From Glandiceps talaboti (taxonomy: Eukaryota; Hemichordata; Enteropneusta; Spengelidae): a stretch of DNA of 64,000 nt. The DNA is taken from contig NC_135549.1 of NCBI RefSeq assembly GCF_964340395.1, forward strand, positions 30,982,832-31,046,831, read 5' to 3'. Under the pieces are notes generated by a model. The model was not told where the DNA came from. It did not search any database and was given only the letters and a program-made list of their open reading frames with translations. Below, one piece after another: positions 51,802 to 63,025 of the stretch (the stretch's first letter is position 1; every line of letters starts with the position of its first letter). The position numbers and the translations under genes are program-made.

Positions 51802-54363
51802 CATTTGTAAACAACTAACTTTGTTCTATTGCAGTGTATGATGGGAATATAATAGAATAATTTGATAGTAGAGTGGTGATTGATCAACCTATATTAAAAT
51901 GGAATAATCCTTCTCCTTAGTAACATTTGTAAACAACTAACTTTGTTCTATTGCAGTGTATGATGGGAATATAATAGAATAATTTGATAGTATAGTGGTG
52001 ATTGATCAACCTATATTAAAATGGAATAATCCTTCTCCTTAGTAACATTTGTAAACAACTAACTTTGTTCTATTGCAATGTATGATGGGAATAGAATAGA
52101 ATATTTGATAGTAGAGTGGTGATTGTTCAACATATATTAAAATGGAATAATCCTTCTCCTTAGTAACATTTGTAAACAACTAACTTTGTTCTATTGCAGT
52201 GTATGATGGGAATATAATAGAATAATTTGATAGTATAGTGGTGATTGATCAACCTATATTAAAATGGAATAATCCTTCTCCTTAGTAACATTTGTAAACA
52301 ACTAACTTTGTTCTATTGCAATGTATGATGGTAATAGAATAGAATAATTTGATGATAGAATGATGATTATTCTACCTATATTAAAATGAAATAATCCTTT
52401 TCCTTGGTAACATTTGTAAACAACTTACTTTGTTCTATTGCAATGTATGATGGTAATAGAATAGAGTAATTTGATGATAGAATGGTGATTATTCTACCTA
52501 TATTAAAATGAAATAATCCTTTTCCTTAGTAACATTTGTAAACAACTAACTTTGTTCTATTGCAATGTATGATGGGAATAGAATAGAATAATTTGATGAT
52601 AGAATGGTGATTATTCTACCTATATTAAAATGGAATAATCCTTCTCCTTAGTAACATTTGTAAACAACTAACTTTGTTCTATTGCAATGTATGATGGGAA
52701 GAGAATAGAATATTTGATAGTAGAGTGGTGATTGTTCAACATATATTAAAATGGAATAATCCTTCTCCTTAGTAACATTTGTAAACAACTAACTTTGTTC
52801 TATTGCAGTGTATGATGGGAATATAATAGAATAATTTGATAGTATAGTGGTGATTGATCAACCTATATTAAAATGGAATAATCCTTCTCCTTAGTAACAT
52901 TTGTAAACAACTAACTTTGTTCTATTGCAATGTATGATGGGAATAGAATAGAATATTTGATAGTAGAGTGGTGATTGTTCAACATATATTAAAATGGAAT
53001 AATTCTTCTCCTTAGTAACATTTGTAAACAACTAACTTTGTTCTATTGCAATGTATGATGGGAATAGAATAGAATAATTTGATGATATAATGGTGATTAT
53101 TCTACCTATATTAAAATCAAATAATCCTTTTCCTTAGTAACATTTGTAAACAACTAACTTTGCTCTATTGCAATGTATGATGGGAATAGAATAGAATAAT
53201 TTGATGATAGAATGGTGATTATTCTACCTATATTAAAATGGAATAATCCTTCTCCTTAGTAACATTTGTAAACAACTTACTTTGTTCTATTGCAATGTAT
53301 GATGGTAATAGCATAGAATAATTTGATAGTAGAGTGGTGATTATTCTACCTATATTAAAATGGAATAATTCTTCTCCTTAGTAACATTTGTAAACAACTA
53401 ACTTTGTTCTATTGCAGTGTATGGTGGGAATAGAATAGAATAATTTGATGATAGAATGGTGATTATTCTACCTATATTAAAATGAAATAATCCTTTTCCT
53501 TAGTAACATTTGTAAACAACTAACTTTGTTCTATTGCAGTGTATGGTGGGAATAGAATAGAATAATTCGATAGTTGAATGGTGGTTATTCTACCTATATT
53601 AAAATGGAATGAATAATCCTTCTCCTTAGTAACATTTGTAAACAACTAACTTTGTTCTATTGCAGTGTATGGTGGGAATAGAATAGCGTAATTTGATGAT
53701 AGAATGGTGATTATTCTACCTATATTAAAATGGAATAATCCTTCTCCTTAGTAACATTTGTAAACAACTAACTTTGTTCTATTGCAATGTATGATGGTAA
53801 TAGCATAGAATAATTTGATAGTAGAGTGGTGATTATTCTACCTATATTAAAATGGAATAATTCTTCTCCTTAGTAACATTTGTAAACAACTAACTTTGTT
53901 CTATTGCAGTGTATGGTGGGAATAGAATAGAATAATTTGATGATAGAATGGTGATTATTCTACCCATATTAAAATGAAATAATACTTCTCCTTAGTAACA
54001 TTTGTAAACAACTAACTTTGTTCTATTGCAATGTATGATGGGAATAGAATAGAATATTTGATAGTACAGTGGTGATTGTTCAACATATATTAAAATGGAA
54101 TAATTCTTCTCCTTAGTAACATTTGTAAACAACTAACTTTGTTGTATTGCAATGTATGATGTTAATAGAATAGAATAATTTGATGATAGAATGGTGATTA
54201 TTCTACCTATATTAAAATGAAATAATCCCTTTCCTTAGTAACATTTGTAAATAACTAACTTTGCTCTATTGCAATGTATGATGGTAATAGAATAGAATAA
54301 TTTGATGATAGAATGGTGATTGTTCAACATATATTAAAATGGAATAATCATTCTCCTTAGTAA
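51802..54363. repeat. 21-monomer HOR unit, 2562 bp, fullest form
   Basis: Order is T, T, U, T, R, W-type, N, U, T, U, X, P, Q, G, V, W, Q, G-type, U, R, P-type. Every other unit between 48 and 58 kb can be derived from this one by deleting whole monomers. It is the first with the CpG-containing W (GCGTAAT at 53686) and the only 126-bp monomer between 46925 and 57896. Private changes are ATGATGATTAT near 52362, GAAGAGAAT near 52679 and TTCGATAG near 53567. Confidence 0.92.
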
Positions 54364-56190
54364 CATTTGTAAACAACTAACTTTGTTCTATTGCAGTGTA
54401 TGATGGGAATATAATAGAATAATTTGATAGTAGAGTGGTGATTGATCAACCTATATTAAAATGGAATAATCCTTCTCCTTAGTAACATTTGTAAACAACT
54501 AACTTTGTTCTATTGCAGTGTATGATGGGAATATAATAGAATAATTTGATAGTATAGTGGTGATTGATCAACCTATATTAAAATGGAATAATCCTTCTCC
54601 TTAGTAACATTTGTAAACAACTAACTTTGTTCTATTGCAATGTATGATGGGAATAGAATAGAATATTTGATAGTAGAGTGGTGATTGTTCAACATATATT
54701 AAAATGGAATAATCCTTCTCCTTAGTAACATTTGTAAACAACTAACTTTGTTCTATTGCAGTGTATGATGGGAATATAATAGAATAATTTGATAGTATAG
54801 TGGTGATTGATCAACCTATATTAAAATGGAATAATCCTTCTCCTTAGTAACATTTGTAAACAACTAACTTTGTTCTATTGCAATGTATGATGGTAATAGA
54901 ATAGAATAATTTGATGATAGAATGGTGATTATTCTACCTATATTAAAATGAAATAATCCTTTTCCTTGGTAACATTTGTAAACAACTTACTTTGTTCTAT
55001 TGCAATGTATGATGGTAATAGAATAGAGTAATTTGATGATAGAATGGTGATTATTCTACCTATATTAAAATGAAATAATCCTTTTCCTTAGTAACATTTG
55101 TAAACAACTAACTTTGTTCTATTGCAATGTATGATGGGAATAGAATAGAATAATTTGATGATAGAATGGTGATTATTCTACCTATATTAAAATGGAATAA
55201 TCCTTCTCCTTAGTAACATTTGTAAACAACTAACTTTGTTCTATTGCAATGTATGATGGGAATAGAATAGAATATTTGATAGTAGAGTGGTGATTGTTCA
55301 ACATATATTAAAATGGAATAATCCTTCTCCTTAGTAACATTTGTAAACAACTAACTTTGTTCTATTGCAGTGTATGATGGGAATATAATAGAATAATTTG
55401 ATAGTATAGTGGTGATTGATCAACCTATATTAAAATGGAATAATCCTTCTCCTTAGTAACATTTGTAAACAACTAACTTTGTTCTATTGCAGTGTATGGT
55501 GGGAATAGAATAGCGTAATTTGATGATAGAATGGTGATTATTCTACCTATATTAAAATGGAATAATCCTTCTCCTTAGTAACATTTGTAAACAACTAACT
55601 TTGTTCTATTGCAATGTATGATGGTAATAGCATAGAATAATTTGATAGTAGAGTGGTGATTATTCTACCTATATTAAAATGGAATAATTCTTCTCCTTAG
55701 TAACATTTGTAAACAACTAACTTTGTTCTATTGCAGTGTATGGTGGGAATAGAATAGAATAATTTGATGATAGAATGGTGATTATTCTACCCATATTAAA
55801 ATGAAATAATACTTCTCCTTAGTAACATTTGTAAACAACTAACTTTGTTCTATTGCAATGTATGATGGGAATAGAATAGAATATTTGATAGTACAGTGGT
55901 GATTGTTCAACATATATTAAAATGGAATAATTCTTCTCCTTAGTAACATTTGTAAACAACTAACTTTGTTGTATTGCAATGTATGATGTTAATAGAATAG
56001 AATAATTTGATGATAGAATGGTGATTATTCTACCTATATTAAAATGAAATAATCCCTTTCCTTAGTAACATTTGTAAATAACTAACTTTGCTCTATTGCA
56101 ATGTATGATGGTAATAGAATAGAATAATTTGATGATAGAATGGTGATTGTTCAACATATATTAAAATGGAATAATCCTTCTCCTTAGTAA
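54364..56190. repeat. 15-monomer HOR unit, 1827 bp
   Basis: Order is T, T, U, T, R, W-type, N, U, T, W, Q, G-type, U, R, P-type. The six monomers U, X, P, Q, G, V of the 21-monomer unit are missing, exactly 735 bp. T at 55338 runs straight into W (GCGTAAT) at 55460. The stretch 53633-55459 and the one starting at 55460 match at offset 1827 (GCGTA at 53686 and 55513) until about 57287. Confidence 0.93.
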
Positions 56191-58021
56191 CATTTGTAAA
56201 CAACTAACTTTGTTCTATTGCAGTGTATGATGGGAATATAATAGAATAATTTGATAGTAGAGTGGTGATTGATCAACCTATATTAAAATGGAATAATCCT
56301 TCTCCTTAGTAACATTTGTAAACAACTAACTTTGTTCTATTGCAGTGTATGATGGGAATATAATAGAATAATTTGATAGTATAGTGGTGATTGATCAACC
56401 TATATTAAAATGGAATAATCCTTCTCCTTAGTAACATTTGTAAACAACTAACTTTGTTCTATTGCAATGTATGATGGGAATAGAATAGAATATTTGATAG
56501 TAGAGTGGTGATTGTTCAACATATATTAAAATGGAATAATCCTTCTCCTTAGTAACATTTGTAAACAACTAACTTTGTTCTATTGCAGTGTATGATGGGA
56601 ATATAATAGAATAATTTGATAGTATAGTGGTGATTGATCAACCTATATTAAAATGGAATAATCCTTCTCCTTAGTAACATTTGTAAACAACTAACTTTGT
56701 TCTATTGCAATGTATGATGGTAATAGAATAGAATAATTTGATGATAGAATGGTGATTATTCTACCTATATTAAAATGAAATAATCCTTTTCCTTGGTAAC
56801 ATTTGTAAACAACTTACTTTGTTCTATTGCAATGTATGATGGTAATAGAATAGAGTAATTTGATGATAGAATGGTGATTATTCTACCTATATTAAAATGA
56901 AATAATCCTTTTCCTTAGTAACATTTGTAAACAACTAACTTTGTTCTATTGCAATGTATGATGGGAATAGAATAGAATAATTTGATGATAGAATGGTGAT
57001 TATTCTACCTATATTAAAATGGAATAATCCTTCTCCTTAGTAACATTTGTAAACAACTAACTTTGTTCTATTGCAATGTATGATGGGAATAGAATAGAAT
57101 ATTTGATAGTAGAGTGGTGATTGTTCAACATATATTAAAATGGAATAATCCTTCTCCTTAGTAACATTTGTAAACAACTAACTTTGTTCTATTGCAGTGT
57201 ATGATGGGAATATAATAGAATAATTTGATAGTATAGTGGTGATTGATCAACCTATATTAAAATGGAATAATCCTTCTCCTTAGTAACATTTGTAAACAAC
57301 TAACTTTGTTCTATTGCAATGTATGATGGGAATAGAATAGAATATTTGATAGTAGAGTGGTGATTGTTCAACATATATTAAAATGGAATAATTCTTCTCC
57401 TTAGTAACATTTGTAAACAACTAACTTTGTTCTATTGCAATGTATGATGGGAATAGAATAGAATAATTTGATGATATAATGGTGATTATTCTACCTATAT
57501 TAAAATCAAATAATCCTTTTCCTTAGTAACATTTGTAAACAACTAACTTTGCTCTATTGCAATGTATGATGGGAATAGAATAGAATAATTTGATGATAGA
57601 ATGGTGATTATTCTACCTATATTAAAATGGAATAATCCTTCTCCTTAGTAACATTTGTAAACAACTTACTTTGTTCTATTGCAATGTATGATGGTAATAG
57701 CATAGAATAATTTGATAGTAGAGTGGTGATTATTCTACCTATATTAAAATGGAATAATTCTTCTCCTTAGTAACATTTGTAAACAACTAACTTTGTTCTA
57801 TTGCAGTGTATGGTGGGAATAGAATAGAATAATTTGATGATAGAATGGTGATTATTCTACCTATATTAAAATGAAATAATCCTTTTCCTTAGTAACATTT
57901 GTAAACAACTAACTTTGTTCTATTGCAGTGTATGGTGGGAATAGAATAGAATAATTTGATAGTTGAATGGTGGTTATTCTACCTATATTAAAATGGAATG
58001 AATAATCCTTCTCCTTAGTAA
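56191..58021. repeat. Last U/T-rich unit, 15 monomers, 1831 bp
   Basis: Order is T, T, U, T, R, W-type, N, U, T, U, X, P, Q, G, V. It is the first 15 monomers of the 21-monomer unit. The following W at 58022 is the start of a different HOR, so the switch between the two domains falls at the V/W junction. The part 57287-58143 matches 52898-53754 at offset 4389 (GAATG at 53607 and 57996). Confidence 0.9.
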
Positions 58022-59604
58022 CATTTGTAAACAACTAACTTTGTTCTATTGCAGTGTATGGTGGGAATAGAATAGCGTAATTTGATGATAGAATGGTGAT
58101 TATTCTACCTATATTAAAATGGAATAATCCTTCTCCTTAGTAACATTTGTAAACAACTAACTTTGTTCTATTGCAATGTATGATGGTAATAGCATAGAAT
58201 AATTTGATAGTAGAGTGGTGATTATTCTACCTATATTAAAATGGAATAATCCTTCTCCTTAGTAACATTTGTAAACAACTAACTTTGTTCTATTGCAATG
58301 TATGATGGTAATAGCATAGAATAATTTGATAGTAGAGTGGTGATTATTCTACCTATATTAAAATGGAATAATTCTTCTCCTTAGTAACATTTGTAAACAA
58401 CTAACTTTGTTCTATTGCAATGTATGATGGTAATAGAATAGAATAATTTGATGATAGAATGGTGATTATTCTACGTATATTAAAATGGAATAATCCTTTT
58501 CCTTAGTAACATTTGTAAACAACTAACTTTGTTCTATTGCAATGCATGATGGGAATAGAATAATTTGATGATAGAATGGTGATTATTCTACCTATATTAA
58601 AATGGAATAATCCTTCTCCTTAGTAACATTTGTAAACAACTTACTTTGTTCTATTGCAATGTATGATGGGAATAGATTAGAATATTTGATAGTAGAGTGG
58701 TGATTGTTCAACATATATTAAAATGGAATAATCCTTCTCCTTAGTAACATTTGTAAACAACTAACTTTGTTCTATTGCAGTGTATGATGGGAATATAATA
58801 GAATAATTTGATAGTATAGTGGTGATTGATCAACCTATATTAAAATGGAATAATCCTTCTCCTTAGTAACATTTGTAAACAACTAACTTTGTTCTATTGC
58901 AATGTATGATGGGAATAGAATAGAATATTTGATAGTAGAGTGGTGATTGTTCAACATATATTAAAATGGAATAATTCTTCTCCTTAGTAACATTTGTAAA
59001 CAACTAACTTTGTTCTATTGCAATGTATGATGGGAATAGAATAGAATAATTTGATGATATAATGGTGATTATTCTACCTATATTAAAATCAAATAATCCT
59101 TTTCCTTAGTAACATTTGTAAACAACTAACTTTGCTCTATTGCAATGTATGATGGGAATAGAATAGAATAATTTGATGATAGAATGGTGATTATTCTACC
59201 TATATTAAAATGGAATAATCCTTCTCCTTAGTAACATTTGTAAACAACTAACTTTGTTCTATTGCAATGTATGATGGTAATAGCATAGAATAATTTGATA
59301 GTAGAGTGGTGATTATTCTACCTATATTAAAATGGAATAATTCTTCTCCTTAGTAACATTTGTAAACAACTAACTTTGTTCTATTGCAGTGTATGGTGGG
59401 AATAGAATAGAATAATTTGATGATAGAATGGTGATTATTCTACCTATATTAAAATGAAATAATCCTTTTCCTTAGTAACATTTGTAAACAACTAACTTTG
59501 TTCTATTGCAGTGTATGGTGGGAATAGAATAGAATAATTTGATAGTTGAATGGTGGTTATTCTACCTATATTAAAATGGAATGAATAATCCTTCTCCTTA
59601 GTAA
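58022..59604. repeat. 13-monomer HOR unit, 1583 bp
   Basis: Order is W, Q, Q, R, N, U, T, U, X, P, Q, G, V. W carries GCGTAAT. The N at 58510 has GCATGA and is only 117 bp. The first U (58627) has ATTAG. The single R has CTACGTAT, and where the 61316 unit has two R this one has one, so one monomer was lost. Confidence 0.92.
58510..58626. repeat. 117-bp monomer, one GAATA unit lost
   Basis: GATGGGAATAGAATAATTTG replaces the longer run with three GAATA units, so exactly five bases of the direct repeat are missing. The counterparts at 60215 and 61926 share GCATGA but keep full length. The deletion therefore arose in this copy alone after the class formed, most simply by slippage. Confidence 0.93.
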
Positions 59605-61315
59605 CATTTGTAAACAACTAACTTTGTTCTATTGCAGTGTATGGTGGGAATAGAATAGCGTAATTTGATGATAGAATGGTGATTATTCTACCTATATTAA
59701 AATGGAATAATCCTTCTCCTTAGTAACATTTGTAAACAACTAACTTTGTTCTATTGCAATGTATGATGGTAATAGCATAGAATAATTTGATAGTAGAGTG
59801 GTGATTATTCTACCTATATTAAAATGGAATAATCCTTCTCCTTAGTAACATTTGTAAACAACTAACTTTGTTCTATTGCAATGTATGATGGTAATAGCAT
59901 AGAATAATTTGATAGTAGAGTGGTGATTATTCTACCTATATTAAAATGGAATAATTCTTCTCCTTAGTAACATTTGTAAACAACTAACTTTGTTCTATTG
60001 CAATGTATGATGGTAATAGAATAGAATAATTTGATGATAGAATGGTGATTATTCTACCTATATTAAAATGAAATAATCCTTTTCCTTAGTAACATTTGTA
60101 AACAACTAACTTTGTTCTATTGCAATGTATGATGGTAATAGAATAGAATAATTTGATGATAGAATGGTGATTATTCTACCTATATTAAAATGGAATAATC
60201 CTTTTCCTTAGTAACATTTGTAAACAACTAACTTTGTTCTATTGCAATGCATGATGGGAATAGAATAGAATAATTTGATGATAGAATGGTGATTATTCTA
60301 CCTATATTAAAATGGAATAATCCTTCTCCTTAGTAACATTTGTAAACAACTTACTTTGTTCTATTGCAATTTAGGATTGCAATAGCATAGAATAATTTGA
60401 TAGTAGAGTGGTGATTATTCTACCTATATTAAAATGGAATAATTCTTCTCCTTAGTAACATTTGTAAACAACTAACTTTGTTCTATAGCAATGTATGATG
60501 GTAATAGCATAGAATAATTTGATAGTAGAGTGGTGATTATTCTACCTATATTAAAATGGAATAATTCTTCTCCTTAGTAACATTTGAAAATAACTAACTT
60601 TGTTCTATTGCAGTGTATGGTGGGAATAGAATAGAATATTTGATAGTAGAGTGGTGATTGTTCAACATATATTAAAATGGAATAATCCTTCTCCTTAGTA
60701 ACATTTGTAAACAACTAAATTTGTTCTATTGCAGTGTATGATGGGAATATAATAGAATAATTTGATAGTATAGTGGTGATTATTCTACCTATATTGAAAT
60801 CAAATAATCCTTTTCCTTAGTAACATTTGTAAACAACTAACTTTGCTCTATTGCAATGTATGATGGGAATAGAATAGAATAATTTGATGATAGAATGGTG
60901 ATTATTCTACCTATATTAAAATGGAATAATCCTTCTCCTTAGTAACATTTGTAAACAACTAACTTTGTTCTATTGCAATGTATGATGGTAATAGCATAGA
61001 ATAATTTGATAGTAGAGTGGTGATTATTCTACCTATATTAAAATGGAATAATTCTTCTCCTTAGTAACATTTGTAAACAACTAACTTTGTTCTATTGCAG
61101 TGTATGGTGGGAATAGAATAGAATAATTTGATGATAGAATGGTGATTATTCTACCTATATTAAAATGAAATAATCCTTTTCCTTAGTAACATTTGTAAAC
61201 AACTAACTTTGTTCTATTGCAGTGTATGGTGGGAATAGAATAGAATAATTTGATAGTTGAATGGTGGTTATTCTACCTATATTAAAATGGAATGAATAAT
61301 CCTTCTCCTTAGTAA
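59605..61315. repeat. 14-monomer HOR unit with imported block, 1711 bp
   Basis: Order is W, Q, Q, R, R, N, J-type, K, E-type, T/X hybrid, P, Q, G, V. The flanks match the neighbouring units, but the interior U, T, U, X is replaced by J, K, E and a hybrid. J followed by K is otherwise seen only at 22343, 26498, 31882, 39839, 43750 and 47661. Confidence 0.9.
60337..60823. repeat. J-K-E insert and T/X hybrid monomer
   Basis: The monomer at 60337 has CTTAC and TTAGGATTGCAATAGCAT, related to class J. The next has CTATAGC (K). The one at 60581 starts GAAAATAAC and is 121 bp. The monomer at 60702 begins as T (GGAATATAAT, TAGTATAG), then changes to GATTATTCTACC with TTGAAATCAAAT, so its tail is that of X. 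It is a hybrid at the return to the local order. J, K, E also occurs at 26498, 43750 and 47661. Confidence 0.88.
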
Positions 61316-63025
61316 CATTTGTAAACAACTAACTTTGTTCTATTGCAGTGTATGGTGGGAATAGAATAGCGTAATTTGATGATAGAATGGTGATTATTCT
61401 ACCTATATTAAAATGGAATAATCCTTCTCCTTAGTAACATTTGTAAACAACTAACTTTGTTCTATTGCAATGTATGATGGTAATAGCATAGAATAATTTG
61501 ATAGTAGAGTGGTGATTATTCTACCTATATTAAAATGGAATAATCCTTCTCCTTAGTAACATTTGTAAACAACTAACTTTGTTCTATTGCAATGTATGAT
61601 GGTAATAGCATAGAATAATTTGATAGTAGAGTGGTGATTATTCTACCTATATTAAAATGGAATAATTCTTCTCCTTAGTAACATTTGTAAACAACTAACT
61701 TTGTTCTATTGCAATGTATGATGGTAATAGAATAGAATAATTTGATGATAGAATGGTGATTATTCTACCTATATTAAAATGAAATAATCCTTTTCCTTAG
61801 TAACATTTGTAAACAACTAACTTTGTTCTATTGCAATGTATGATGGTAATAGAATAGAATAATTTGATGATAGAATGGTGATTATTCTACCTATATTAAA
61901 ATGGAATAATCCTTTTCCTTAGTAACATTTGTAAACAACTAACTTTGTTCTATTGCAATGCATGATGGGAATAGAATAGAATAATTTGATGATAGAATGG
62001 TGATTATTCTACCTATATTAAAATGGAATAATCCTTCTCCTTAGTAACATTTGTAAACAACTTACTTTGTTCTATTGCAATGTATGATGGGAATAGATTA
62101 GAATATTTGATAGTAGAGTGGTGATTGTTCAACATATATTAAAATGGAATAATCCTTCTCCTTAGTAACATTTGTAAACAACTAACTTTGTTCTATTGCA
62201 GTGTATGATGGGAATATAATAGAATAATTTGATAGTATAGTGGTGATTGATCAACCTATATTAAAATGGAATAATCCTTCTCCTTAGTAACATTTGTAAA
62301 CAACTAACTTTGTTCTATTGCAATGTATGATGGGAATAGAATAGAATATTTGATAGTAGAGTGGTGATTGTTCAACATATATTAAAATGGAATAATTCTT
62401 CTCCTTAGTAACATTTGTAAACAACTAACTTTGTTCTATTGCAATGTATGATGGGAATAGAATAGAATAATTTGATGATATAATGGTGATTATTCTACCT
62501 ATATTAAAATCAAATAATCCTTTTCCTTAGTAACATTTGTAAACAACTAACTTTGCTCTATTGCAATGTATGATGGGAATAGAATAGAATAATTTGATGA
62601 TAGAATGGTGATTATTCTACCTATATTAAAATGGAATAATCCTTCTCCTTAGTAACATTTGTAAACAACTAACGTTGTTCTATTGCAATGTATGATGGTA
62701 ATAGCATAGAATAATTTGATAGTAGAGTGGTGATTATTCTACCTATATTAAAATGGAATAATTCTTCTCCTTAGTAACATTTGTAAACAACTAACTTTGT
62801 TCTATTGCAGTGTATGGTGGGAATAGAATAGAATAATTTGATGATAGAATGGTGATTATTCTACCTATATTAAAATGAAATAATCCTTTTCCTCAGTAAC
62901 ATTTGTAAACAACTAACTTTGTTCTATTGCAGTGTATGGTGGGAATAGAATAGAATAATTTGATAGTTGAATGGTGGTTATTCTACCTATATTAAAATGG
63001 AATGAATAATCCTTCTCCTTAGTAA
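61316..63025. repeat. 14-monomer HOR unit, 1710 bp
   Basis: Order is W, Q, Q, R, R, N, U, T, U, X, P, Q, G, V. This is the fullest version of the last HOR. The first U has ATTAG and the X ends TCAAAT. Private changes are AACGTTG near 62673 and CCTCAG near 62894. Confidence 0.93.
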
